A stretch of 64,000 nucleotides of DNA from Fagopyrum homotropicum (taxonomy: Eukaryota > Streptophyta > Magnoliopsida > Caryophyllales > Polygonaceae), in the NCBI GenBank assembly GCA_033239125.1, contig BSWB01000005.1:103353994-103417993 (forward strand). The letters are read 5' to 3'. The notes below the pieces were generated by a model. That model had not been told where the DNA came from. It saw nothing but the letters and a program-made list of their open reading frames with translations, and searched no databases. This document shows, piece by piece, positions 1 to 10,555 of this stretch; positions within the stretch are counted from its first letter, which is position 1, and every line of letters begins with the position of its first letter. Both the position numbers and the translations under genes were made by a program.

Positions 1-64
1 AACAAAACAAAAACGTCTAAACTATTCTAATCTATGAATCAAAAACAAAAACATAAGTGGAATA

Positions 65-82
65 CCTTAGATTGCCTCCCAA
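65..82 (-). promoter_or_regulatory. Post-pol stem-loop (A1 copy, decayed)
   Basis: Just downstream of the pol stop, A1 carries a decayed version of the stem-loop CTTGGGAGGCAACCCAAG found after pol in every Athila element of this window. The stem is weakened here (cttaga instead of cttgg on the plus strand). Role unknown; position suggests control of 3' ORF expression. Confidence 0.5.
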
Positions 83-123
83 GAAGCGCTTGTTTAAGGT
101 CCGTAGCTAGACCATATTCGCAC

Positions 124-2772
124 TTATTCGAGTGCGGTGGGTGCGAACTCTTCAGCTTGGAGTTCCGGTGTATACTTCTTGAGTCTTTGACCGTTCACCT
201 TAAAGCTTCCGCCCTTTTCACCCCATACTTCAATTGCACCATGGGGAAAAACACGTTTGATTAGATAAGGTCCAGTCCAACGAGATTTAAGCTTATCTGA
301 AAAGAGACGAAGCCTTGAATTGAAGAGGAGAACTTGATCTCCTTCTTTGAGGTCCTTTGGGATGATATGCTTATCATGCCAACGCTTCGCTCTTTCTTTA
401 TAGATCTTGGCGTTTTCATAGGTGTTCAAGCGAAGTTCTTCAAGCTCATTGAGGTCCAAGAGACGCTTCTCTCCCGCTTCCTTCATGCTGAAGTTCAACC
501 ACTTTATTGCCCAATACGCCTTATGCTCCAACTCTACCGGCAAGTGGCAAGACTTCCCATACACAAGGTTGTATGGTGTTGTTCCGATGGGAGTCTTATA
601 TGCAGTCCAGTATGCCCATAATGCATCATCTAGCTTCAAAGACCAATCCTTCCTTGTCCTTGAAACCGTCTTCTCTAGGATCCCTTTAATCTCCCGGTTC
701 GAGATCTCCACTTGCCAACTAGTTTGTGGATGGTAGGGGGTGGCGATCTTGTGAGTCACCCCATACTTAGCTAAGAGAGCTTTGAAACGTCGGGCGATGA
801 AGTGAGAACCTCCATCACTAATGATAGTCCTTGGTGTCCCAAATCGTGGGAAGATGGTCTTGTTAAAGAACTTAATCACAACCATGGCATCATTGGTGGG
901 AGAAGCAATTGCTTCAACCCATCTCGAAACATAATCTACGGCTAAAAGTATGTATTGGTTTCCACAAGATGATGGGAAAGGTCCCATGAAATCTACTCCC
1001 CAAACGTCAAAGATCTCCACCTCTTGAATGTTGTTAAGAGGCATCTCGTTTCTCCTAGATATCTTCCCTGTTCTTTGACAAGCATCGCAGCAGGAAACAA
1101 AGGTTTGCACATCTTTAAACAAAGTAGGCCAAAAGAATCCAGATTGCAATACCTTGGTGCTAGTCTTGCTCGAACTAGCGTGTCCTCCACAAGGTAGTGA
1201 ATGACAATGACGGATGACACTTTGCATCTCATCTTCCGGTACACATCGCCGAATGATGCCGTCCGGACCTCTCTTAAAGAGGAGAGGTTCGTTCCAAAAG
1301 TATTCCCGAACATCCTTAAAGAACTTCTTTCTTTGTGCGTAGGATAATCCGGGTGGTAATTCCTGGCAAACCAAATAGTTGACAAAATCAGCAAACCATG
1401 TTTCATTACCTTTGGTGATCACATTGATGCACTCCTCTATGATATGTAAATGCTCGTCCGGAAAGGAGTCATCTATAGGTAGATGGTCGTCCTCTAGATG
1501 TGGTAGACGACTCAAATGATCCGCAACAGAATTTTCCGAACCCTTCTTGTCACGGATCTCTAGATCGAATTCTTGTAGGAGAAGAATCCATCTAATCAGC
1601 CTTGGATTCGCATCTTTCTTCCCAAGCAAATACCAGATCGCAGCATGATCCGTGTACACAATCACCTTAGCACCTACAAGATAAGAGCGAAACTTTTCAA
1701 ATGCATATACGATTGCTAAAAATTCCTTTTCGGTCGTGGCGTAGTTGAGCTGCGCTTCATCTAGCGTCTTGCTAGCGTAGTAAATGGCATGGGTTCGTCC
1801 TTCCTTTCTTTGCCCAAGCACAGCCCCTATGGCTACGTCACTTGCGCCACACATAACCTCAAATGGAAGATTCCAATCCGGAGGTTGGATAATAGGGGCT
1901 GAGATTAGAGCTCCCCGAATCATATTAAACGCATCTAAGCATTCCTGGGAGAAATCAAAAACTACATCCTTCATTAATAAATTAGTAAGCGGTTTTGATA
2001 TCTTGGAGAAATCCTTTATAAAACGCTTACAGAATCTAGCATGTCCTAGAAAACTTCTTATCCCTTTCACCGAAGTTGGGGGAGGAAGCTTTTCTATTGT
2101 CTCTATCTTAGCCTTATCCACTTCAATCCCTCTACTAGAGACTAAGTGTCCTAATACAATGCCTTCTTTTACCATAAATTGACACTTCTCCCAATTAAGA
2201 ACTAGGTTAGTGTCTTCACACCTTTGTAACACAAGAGCAAGGTTAGAAAGACAATTATCAAAAGAAGAACCATAAACGGAGAAATCATCCATAAAGACCT
2301 CCATGATCTCCTCTATGTACTCCGAGAAGATAGCAATCATGCACCTTTGAAAGGTGGCTGGGGCGTTGCAAAGCCCAAACGGCATTCTCCTATACGCAAA
2401 CGTTCCCCACGGACACGTGAATATGGTCTTCTCTTGATCGTCCGGATGTATCGGGATCTGAAAGAAATCACTATAACCGTCAAGATAGCAAAAGTGTGAG
2501 TGTTGTACTAATATCTCAAGCATTTGATCGATGAAGGGTAGTGGGAAGTGATCCTTCCTCGTTGCGTTGTTTAGCTTCCGGTAATCTATGCACATCCTCC
2601 ATCCGGTTACGGTTCGTGTGGGAATGAGCTCATTGTTTTTATTGGTGATGACCGTCATTCCTCCCTTCTTTGGAACCACCTGTATGGGACTCACCCACTT
2701 GCTATCGGAGATAGGATAGATGATACCTGCATCAAGTAGTTTAAGAATTTCCTTCTTGACAACCTCCTTCAT
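124..2772 (-). pseudogene. pol: A1 pol: reverse transcriptase, RNase H, integrase
   Basis: 882 codons. RT occupies about residues 1-260 with catalytic LDGY (Asp 98) and FMDD (160-163). RNase H follows (about 300-425), then the integrase HHCC zinc finger (about 522-565) and DDE core (Asp 594, Asp 653, Glu 689). The first RNase H catalytic residue is lost: residue 309 is Gly in CGASD, where A2 has Asp (CDASD). The Met at 2772 is an internal codon, since the frame continues upstream through a TGA at 2800-2802 into protease. The product would be part of a gag-pol polyprotein acting in cytoplasmic particles and, for integrase, the nucleus. Inactive as it stands. Confidence 0.93.
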
Positions 2773-2799
2773 GGTCGAATTTAACCGCCTTTGAGGTTG

Positions 2800-5172
2800 T
2801 CACGAAGTTCTAAAGTCTTCTTCCATTAGGATTTTATGCATGCATAGTGAAGGTTTGGTTCCTACTAGATCCTCTATAGTATACCCTAAGGCTTTCCTAT
2901 GTTTCTTAAGAACAACCATGAGCTTACTATGTTCATCAATACTCAAATCGGAACTAACAATTACCGGAAAGGTAGAATTAGGTCCTAGAAATGCATACCT
3001 TAGATGTGTAGGAAGTGGCTTCAATTCCATCACTATAGGAGTCTCTTGAGGAGTATCCCGTGCTTCCTTAGAAGTGTCCAAGGATGTAGAAGGTGTTGGA
3101 GAAGAGTCAAGAGAAGTGGTGGAGAAGATACAATCTCCTTCAGATTCACCCAAAATTACTGCTCTCCTGTTCCCTCCGTGGCCATGGTTTTGGGCGTGGA
3201 AGTCAATTACGGGGCCTCTGTTTGTTCCACGGCCGTGGTTTTGGCCATGTAACTTACTAGAGTCCTCTGAATAGCTGATTACAGTCATGTTGGTAGATTC
3301 CACGGCCTTGGAATAGCACGACTGGCCGTGATTTCGTACGTTTTCTGACCCATCGTAGAGTTTCTCAAATTCTTCTTCATACACTTCTTTTTGCTTCTCT
3401 AAAGCTTTAATTTCTTCATTGCATTCCTCTTCTTCCCCTATATCCATAATGCTCATAGAAATAACTTTTTGTAAGGGATCTTTGAAGAGAATCGAACTTA
3501 CCTCTTCTCTAGATAGCTCTTCGTCATGGATGTTGAATATATCCTCATCGAAAGCTGGTTCTTTTACCAAAGTGGAGAGAATGAACTCTACCTTTTCTTC
3601 TCCTATGTCGAAGGCGAGTCTAGCATTCTTGCAATCAACTATGCAACCGGATGTTGCAAGAAACGGTCTTCCGAGTATGATCGGGACCGGACTATCTGCA
3701 GGAATGTCAAGCACAACAAAATCTATAGGAACATAGAACTTACCAAGCTTGACCGGGACGTCTTCAACTATACCGACAGGATGAGTTATGGATCGATCCT
3801 CCATGTACAACGTCATCTTCACCGGCTTAGGTTCTCCTAAACCGATCTTCCTGCATAAGGCAAGCGGAATGATGCTCACGCTTGCTCCTAAGTCACATAA
3901 TGCATCATATGTGACATCTCCCACTCCTATGGGAATACAAAACGACCCCGGATCCTTTAGCTTTGGGGGCATCTTCTCCTTCATTGTCTTGATGAGATCC
4001 GATGAATCCGAACTCATCTTGACCTCTCCAAAATCCTCTAATTTTCTTTTGTTAGAGAGGATCTCCTTTAGGTACTTTCCATAAGCTGGCATACCTTCAA
4101 TTGCATCAATGAAAGGTATATTAATATGTAGTTTGCTCATGAGTTCAATAAACTTACCGAATTGCTTGTCTAGACGCGCTCTTGCTCTAGATTGCGGGAA
4201 TGGTAGGGGAGGTTTGAAAGCTGGAGGAGGAACGTAGACATCTTCCTTCTCCTTCCCCTTTTCTTTCTCCTTTTCGGCGGGGACTTCTACAAACTTAGGC
4301 TGCGGGTCGGTGGTTGTTGCTCCGCTCCTAGTTATGATTGCCATCACCCTTCCCTTTGGGTTATCCTCCGTCTTTCCTAGAAGTTTTCCTTGATTCCTAG
4401 GAACTTCTTCAGCTTGACTAAACATTTGGTTTTCTAAAACCTTTTGGGCTTTATCAACCTTAGTAATGTGATCATCGACCTTAATGATGCGTGTCTCCAA
4501 TCCTTGAAGCTTTCCCAATATTGTTTCCAACATGGGATCGGACTTTTCTTTCCCCGAAGTGCTTCCGCTATTAGATGCTTGTTCCTGGCTTTTCAAGGGA
4601 ATGGAAGAAGAAGAAGGTGGAGTTAGTGAATTTCCTGAATTGGGATAAGAATTACCGGAATTGTGTTGTTGGTTGGACCGCCAATTGTTGTTGTTTGAAC
4701 CCCTATTGTTGTTCCAACCGTTATTCCGGTTGTTGTTGTTGTTGTTCCAATTATTCCGGTTGTTGTTCCGGTTGTTATGATTTGTATTCTCATTCCCATT
4801 GTGGTTATTGTTGTTTCCCAAATAACCCACATCTTGTCCCTTTTGCTTTGGGAAATTTGTTTTAATAGCTTCCTTCAACTCTTTAATCTCGGTATTGAGA
4901 GAAAAGATTTGAGTTTGAGCGGCTTGTGATAATTTTGCTCCTTGCTCCACTTGATTTGCTTCTACTTTCCAGTGAGAATACTTTTCTATGACTCGGGCTT
5001 GCTTCTCAATGAAGTCCCAAGTGTCATCTTCCCTCATGTCCATGAATGTACCACATGAAAGGGATTGGAGCTTGAATTGTGTTTCCACATCCAGCCCCTT
5101 ATAGTATATCTCCAATAAGCCCAACTTTGAAATGCCATGGTGTGGGCAATCCAATAATAAGTCCTGAAATCT
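2800..5172 (-). pseudogene. gag-pro: A1 gag C-terminus and protease
   Basis: In frame with the gag part upstream and the RT part downstream, bounded by nonsense codons at 5173 and 2800. It holds the end of the capsid region, an Asn-rich stretch with runs of NN and NNRNN, a coiled linker and an aspartic protease with DLGAS. There is no CCHC zinc knuckle. Between protease and RT (about 3170-3310) lies a linker whose DNA is a cluster of CCACGGCCGTGG-like palindromes, read through as NHGRGTNRG and NHGHGGNR. The 2800 stop is a CGA-to-TGA change relative to A3. No true ATG opens this piece. Confidence 0.9.
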
Positions 5173-6045
5173 TTACCAAGATTGAAACAAACTTTCGTTA
5201 GATCTCATAGAAAACGCATTAATCTTACCTCTCAACTCCGCCATCTTGGATGGCGGAAAGAATTTGGTGAGGAATTCCGCGGAAAAATCCTCCCATGTGT
5301 TAAGTCTCCCATTTGGAAGAGCTTGATACCAAGATAAAGCCTTCCCTTTCAAAGAGAAGAAGAATGGCTTGATCTTGTAGTTGTTAGTGGTTGCATTCTT
5401 TCGCTTCATTGTCTCCATCATGACCTCAAAATTTTGTAAATGTTGATGTGGAGATTCAGCACTCGTTCCTCCAAACTGATTTTGGCGAACGATGGTGATA
5501 ACTTGTGGGTTGAAGCTAAACCCTTGCATATCATCAGTATCAAAGTTCACACCTAAATGGCGTGGTTGCTGAATTGGATCCATCCTTTGGCCAAGAGTCC
5601 TTGGCTCTCCATCTACACGAGTAGCACTCGCATCCCTAGCTGGAACACGACGATTTGCAGCCGGTCTTGGAGCAAATGGGTTCACATTGATCGTCGGATC
5701 AATGGCCTCTAGTGGTGGCATGGAAGAGTCTCTATCCTCGTCGGATGAATGGGCTCTAACCGATCTTGACGATTTCCTGCTCTTCTTCTTCTTAAATTCG
5801 CTCAGTTCCACCCTCATTTGAAATATCATATCCGTTAGATCATCAACTTTCGATTGATGACGCTCTGATTCCTCCTTGCGAGTCCTCTCGCTCCATCTAA
5901 GTTGAGCTTCGGATTCCGCTAACTCCGTTTGGTAATCTCGTTCTCTTTCTTCGGCCATCTTTCTTTCTTTGAGCTTCTTCCTCAAAGTCTTCTCAAGTTC
6001 TTGATCAAGAGGTAAGAGGTCCGTGTTGTTCCTAGACCTGCGCAT
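5173..6045 (-). pseudogene. gag: A1 gag N-terminal and capsid region
   Basis: Starts at ATG 6045, 102 bp downstream of the primer-binding site, with MRRSRN. It has a charged coiled-coil-like N-terminus rich in E, K and R (residues about 15-95), then the Ty3/gypsy capsid core with the hallmark SLKGKALSWYQALP and FLTKFFPPSK. The frame stops at TAA 5173-5175 where A2 has GAA (Glu); the rest of gag continues in the same frame below 5173. Gag would form the particle shell. The start is secure because the same MRRSRN start appears in A2. Confidence 0.9.
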
Positions 6046-6147
6046 ATACCTAAAGTAACCTGCAAATATAACTCACAAGAGATATCAAATAACAAGAGCT
6101 AAGCTCTCGAGCTTGACAACCAGCAACCGAATTTGGCCTAGACCAAA

Positions 6148-6165
6148 TCCCCGGTAACGGCACCA
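6148..6165 (-). promoter_or_regulatory. Primer-binding site of A1 (tRNA-Asp type)
   Basis: Minus strand reads TGGTGCCGTTACCGGGGA, two mismatches from the complement of the plant tRNA-Asp 3' end (TGGCGCCGTTGCCGGGGA). It begins six bases after the LTR end. This primer is typical of Athila elements. Confidence 0.88.
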
Positions 6166-6171
6166 AAAACT

Positions 6172-7836
6172 TGTTCGCCACTTAGCGTGCGTGCAAATAA
6201 GCTTTAAATTTATAAAACTAGAATCAAGCAAGCGAACCCGCAGTGTACGGATCGACGTAGTTAAGCAAGAATTCCAGAGTATCGAACACAGGGATTTGGG
6301 GGGTTAAATCCAGTTATAAATCGTCAAGCAAGTAAATGTATGAGCTTTGCAAATATTGGGAAAACAACAACCCTAAAGATCCAGGTGTCTAATTGTGGCA
6401 ATCGATTGAAGATATACTAAAGAACTAAGGACAGAGTTAAGAGTTGCAAAGGTATGCTAAGGTAAAGCAATGTACGGTGAAGTTCCAAGGCTTTATATCA
6501 CTTATCTAAAGGCACTCTCTATAAAGGTTGTTGAGGCTTCAGTATAGAAAGGATCTAAAGACAGGAATTAATCTCAAATACCCAAACTTGTAACCCAAGG
6601 ATCAAGACTAACTAAACCGATTAAGGTTGTGACACTCGAAATCGAAGTAGAGGTTGTTGAGGCTTCACTACTACCTAGAAAAGGCAAGCCAAGACTAAGT
6701 TAAAGCAAATCTTTAACTTTGGATTAAAGTAAAAGCAAGGTTCGTGAACTGACATAAATTACGGGTGGATCTTGAGTTCCACGGCCGTGGAACCTCAAGA
6801 ACAGGCCATGATTCTGGCTCGTCGGCAAAATCTCTCTAACTCTCAGGGTCCAATCTGTTTACGATCGATCTATCATCATCTAAGCCACAACTATCAACCC
6901 TTCACCTTAGAATTGCTAAAGGGTTTTAGCCAACAACAGTCATTATGAGATCAAATTGAAGATTTAGAAGAATGAAAGATGAAAACCTTCGAAAACCTTC
7001 CATAAACTTCAAATCAATCTCAAATCCACAAACAAGAGTATAATGTATATCAGATTTGGAATAACACAAACCAATCATAATCCTTGATAAGAACGAAGAG
7101 CGGGATGTCAATCCGTCTTCTAATCAAACCTAAGGATAAAGCGCAACTTCCAAATCTTCAAGCCTTCGCAAATCTCCGTTGCAAAATGGCAATCTTCGCA
7201 CGTCCCACTAAAACCCTAGGCACGCGCAAGCAAGCGTAAGCGAAGGTGCCGAATTCTCTTCCCTTCAGCCCTTTTATAGGGAAAGATAGAATAACCGTCC
7301 GGCCCATGTGCGTAGACAATGTGTCTATATTTTATTCGTCAAAAGATTGCCTAAATCACGGTTTTATGGAATTCCACGCCCGTGGTTTAGAGTGTGGAAT
7401 TGGATTACGGTTCTTCACAACTTCCACGACCGTACTTTATACCGTGTAACTCTCTAGAATGCTCCACGCTCATGTTGCCAAGTTCCACGGCCGTGGTTTA
7501 GAGCGTGAACTTCATTACGGCCGTATTTTAGAGCGTGGAAGCATAGGTTGCTCGTAATTCCTTTTGTTTCGTTCCATTCCTCATCCTAGCATCTTCCTTG
7601 GCTTCTTTGTGGTGTCCTCAATCCTTGGATGTGCTCAATTCATCTCCATCCTCTCTTAATCTGTTCGGTTTTAGCTCTTATTCGCCTACAATCAACACAA
7701 AGCTTATGTAGACCTCTATATCAACAATATAGATAAACTAGCTCACAATTGCTTCAATGCTTTATCAATGAACACCAATATGGATGAAATACAATTAGAA
7801 AACGTGCCTAAAATATCACAATATTTCATGCTAACA
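6172..7836 (-). repeat. 5' LTR of A1 (1665 bp)
   Basis: Starts TGTTAGCATG and ends GCGAACA on the minus strand (TG...CA). A TATA box (TATAAAA, plus-strand 7272-7278) puts about 560 bp in U3 and more than 1 kb in R/U5. It contains a perfect TTCCACGGCCGTGGAA at 6777-6792, another near copy at 7483-7496, and half-sites with TTTAGAGCGTGG between 7370 and 7545. Two copies of TGTTGAGGCTTCA lie in U5 (near 6527 and 6651). Confidence 0.93.
7272..7278 (-). promoter_or_regulatory. TATA box of A1 5' LTR
   Basis: Minus strand CCCTATAAAAGGGC, a strong plant TATA context in the middle of the LTR. Transcription would start about 30 bp downstream, near 7240. Confidence 0.7.
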
Positions 7837-8528
7837 ATATCTCCCTTTGCCTTCGCCTTTATCTTGTGTAAATCCTCAGCCAACATCACTCCAAAGTCGG
7901 GAACTCCTCCGGTAACCATACAGTATAGACTCAACAACTCCCCTTGTCTAATCTTCTAGGGCGTCTCAGTACGCGCCAGAAGTGTCTCGCTAAAGATCCG
8001 ATGGGATAATCTGAAGGCGAGGTGGAAGATGATGCGCTCCCTAGAGTCTCCAGGTCTCCACCTATCAGCATGCTCAACTACATGAGCTATCTGGCCCCAA
8101 AACTGTCGAGCCACGGCTCGAGAAGGAAAATCAGAAACTATGGGGGTCGGAAAGCCGAATATCTCCCTCCAATGGTCCATCGGAACTAAGTAGTTCCGGT
8201 TCAGCAACCGGTACTTGATGGCACGCTCTGTAGGCAGGTAAGTCACGGAGCTCACAGACTCCAAAATCGGCTCAAGGTAGGTTGGAGTTCTAATCTCAGT
8301 AAACTGCTCCAGCCCTACCATAGCAATTATCCACCTCAAATCATCATCTACGTAGAGGCAATCAAAAGGAGCGATATCAAGGAATCGTGGTGCAACCACT
8401 GGACGCACAGCAATGCGGTCATAATCTACCCGGTGACGCTCATGGATCACTGGTATGGAGCGGTGAGAAGAAGAAGAAGGAGAAGGGGAAGACCTATCCC
8501 TCAGAACCAACTGTCTATCAGAACTCAT
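7837..8528 (-). pseudogene. B1 3' ORF (ATHILA ORF-1-like), N-terminal part
   Basis: Opens with ATG 8528 (MSSDRQLVLRD) and runs about 190 codons to TAG 7956-7958, then continues in frame (GELLSLYCMVTGGVPDF) until A1 cuts it at 7836 after ...KAKGDI. The TAG replaces a CAA Gln codon present in B2 (46374-47696). The N-terminus is a Ser/Pro linker, followed by IPVIHER, a globular part and the conserved FGFPTP. No membrane segment or signal peptide is visible, so I do not call it an envelope gene. Function unknown. Broken by a nonsense codon and a retrotransposon insertion. Confidence 0.85.
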
Positions 8529-9361
8529 TTTTCCACTCTCTCTCAGACCACCTCGGTCGGTTGTCAGATCTCAAGAACACCTCGGTCGAGACGCAGGTCG
8601 ACTGGACCGAGGTAGAAGGCTGTTCGATCGTATCTCTCAGAAATCCAGTTATTTTCCCCCAATATCACTACCAATTGTTCCTATGGGGTACTTAAGCCTT
8701 TTTCAACACAATGCAAGGGCAACCAAAGCCCAATTTGATCGAAACAGTGGAAGAAGAACGAGTTAAGGTTTTTTCGATTTACCCCAGATTTGGTCGATTC
8801 GGAGCGTTTTTGTTGTAGATTGTCGCTTTCAAACTGATCCTCTACTCTTTCCTTGCAGTTTGGAAGCAAGAATCGTCGAAAACGATCGAGAATCCGGGAG
8901 AGAGATGAATTGGGACGCCGCGGTCGAGAAGGTGAGAGAGGGAAGAGAGAGAATTCGAACCCCCTTTTATACCCTTTTCTGAAACTGCTGCCACCTCGGT
9001 CGAGATGGTCTCGACTAGACCGAGGTGATACGGACCGAGGTGGATCTTCAGTAACCCTAGTCGCCTCGGTTGCTCAAGAATCATCTCGGTCGAGGTGTTG
9101 TGACAGCAACCGAGATGTGTCTCAGTCGAACTCCGTCTTCTCAAATTCTCGAACTTCAGTCCTTCCAGTGTTGCTCCTGAGTTGTATTCCTTCCTTAGAG
9201 AGTGCCTATTGTTTGTCTAGGATGCCAAAAACAAAGCAAAGCAAAGCAAAGCAAAAGCAAACTATCTAAAACTAGACTAGGAAAGGGAAAGAAAGCAATA
9301 CCTTGGGTTGCCTCCCAAGAAGTGCTTGATTTAATGTCGCTAGCTGGACCGTACGGTGTCC
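8529..9361 (-). other. B1 pol to 3' ORF spacer with palindrome island
   Basis: No ORF of its own. Holds dense family-B motifs (CCTCGGTCGAG-like) at about 8545-8615 and 8990-9125, a short AAAGC tract near 9237-9256, and the post-pol stem-loop at 9302-9319. Confidence 0.75.
9302..9319 (-). promoter_or_regulatory. Post-pol stem-loop (B1 copy)
   Basis: Minus strand CTTGGGAGGCAACCCAAG: a perfect 6-bp stem with AGGCAA loop, 43 bp after the pol stop. The same block occurs in A1, A2, A3, B2 and B3, although families A and B differ strongly in the neighbouring sequence. Confidence 0.75.
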
Positions 9362-9916
9362 CTAAACAAGGTATAGTGGTGCAACCTCCTCAACCGGGAC
9401 TTCTGGTTGGTACTTCTTAAGTCTATGACCATTGACTTTGAAACTTCCACTTGTTTCTCCCCAAATTTCAACTGCACCATAAGGGAAAACATGTTTCACA
9501 ACATAAGGTCCGGTCCATCTAGATTTCAACTTACCTGGAAAGAGGCGAAGGCGGGAGTTGAAGAGTAGAACTAAGTCTCCTTCTTTAAACTCCTTAGGAA
9601 TGATACACTTGTCGTGCCATTTCTTCGTCCTTTCTTTGTAGATCTTGGCGTTCTCATAAGCGTTCAAACGCAGCTCCTCCAGCTCGTTGCTGTCCAATAG
9701 CCGCTTCTCGCCGGCGTCTTTGATGTCGAAGTTCAACCATTTGATCGCCCAATATGCTTTGTGTTCCAGCTCAACGGGCAAATGACAAGACTTCCCATAT
9801 ACCAAATTATAAGGGGTGGTACCAATAGGAGTCTTGAATGCGGTCCTGTAGGCCCAAAGAGTGTCGTCCAACTTCATGGACCAATCCTTCCTCGTCCTAG
9901 AGACGGTCTTCTCCAA
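9362..9916 (-). pseudogene. pol: B1 integrase C-terminus
   Basis: 184 codons matching the end of A1 and A2 pol: the stretch after the DDE core through PYNLVYGKSCHLPVELEHKAY, a basic linker with KWHDKCIIPKEFKEGDLVLLFNSRLRLF and the terminal RWTGPY...KVNGHRLKKY region. It stops at 9362 just before the post-pol stem-loop. A frameshift near 9920-9990 separates it from the DDE core, so it is not translated from gag-pol as it stands. Confidence 0.88.
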
Positions 9917-9993
9917 GATTTCTTTAATTTCTCTATTAGAGATCTCGACCTGTCCACTAGTTTGAGGGTGTTAAGGGGTTGCTACCTTGTGGG

Positions 9994-10555
9994 TTACCCC
10001 ATACTTTGATAGAAGTGCCTTAAATTTCCAGTTGATGAAATGTGTCCCCCATCGCTGATGATGATGCGTGGAGTCCCAAAACGTGGAAAGATAGTCCTAT
10101 TAAAGAACTTCACTATCACCATGGCGTCATTAGTGGGAGAGGCAATGACTTCAACCCATCTAGAGACGTAGTCGATAGCTAGGAGAATGTAGAGGTTTCC
10201 TCCGGATGATGGGAAAGGTCCCATGAAATCTACTCCCCATACATCAAAGATCTCAACCTCTTGTATGTTATTGAGTGGCATCTCGTTCCTCCTAGATAAG
10301 TTTCCTGTTCTTTGGCATGCATCACAAGAGACAACAAACATTCGCACATCCTTAAATAATGTAGGCCAAAAGAAACCTGAACGTAATACCTTGGCGCACG
10401 TTTTGTGAGCGCTAGCATGCCCTCCACAAGGAAGTGAGTGACAATGCCGTATGACACTAGTAACTTCATCTTCCGGAATGCATCTTCGAAGCATCCCATC
10501 CGGACCTCTCTTAAATAGTAGAGGTTCATCCCAATAGTAATGGTGTACATCTTTA
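9994..10555 (-). pseudogene. pol: B1 integrase zinc finger and DDE core
   Basis: From the deletion junction (RFFKDVHHYYWDEPLLFKRG) through the HHCC finger (HCHSLPCGGH...CDACQRTG) and the first two catalytic residues (VDFMGPF, SDGG), then a frameshift. The open frame extends upstream of 10555 only because the out-of-frame gag Asn/Ser tract happens to be open; those residues (up to 10722) are not integrase. Confidence 0.85.

Larger units (their letters stand above)
1..7836 (-). mobile_element. A1: Athila-like LTR retrotransposon, family A, 5' part
   Basis: Reading on the minus strand from 7836: LTR, tRNA-Asp primer-binding site, gag, protease, RT, RNase H and integrase. The window ends just after pol, so the 3' ORF and 3' LTR are outside. 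The frame from 6045 to 124 (about 1974 codons) has no frameshift but two nonsense codons (5173-5175 TAA, 2800-2802 TGA). A1 interrupts the 3' ORF of element B1 at 7837; the target-site copy on this side would be atatc (7837-7841). Domain order and PBS identify an Athila-type Ty3/gypsy element; the species is not identified. Confidence 0.93.

Noticed and set aside
1784..2182. Long opposite-strand ORFs over pol (also 25354-25602, 27079-27591, 62157-62399)
   Set aside because: They are antisense shadows of conserved pol and protease codons, with no domain of their own.
6777..6792. Palindromes as cloning or assembly artefacts
   Set aside because: They occur as imperfect variants in several independent elements, in coding and non-coding places, and differ between families.
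9237..9256. AAAGC short tandem repeat
   Set aside because: Only a few units and present in weaker form in sister elements; an ordinary slippage tract.
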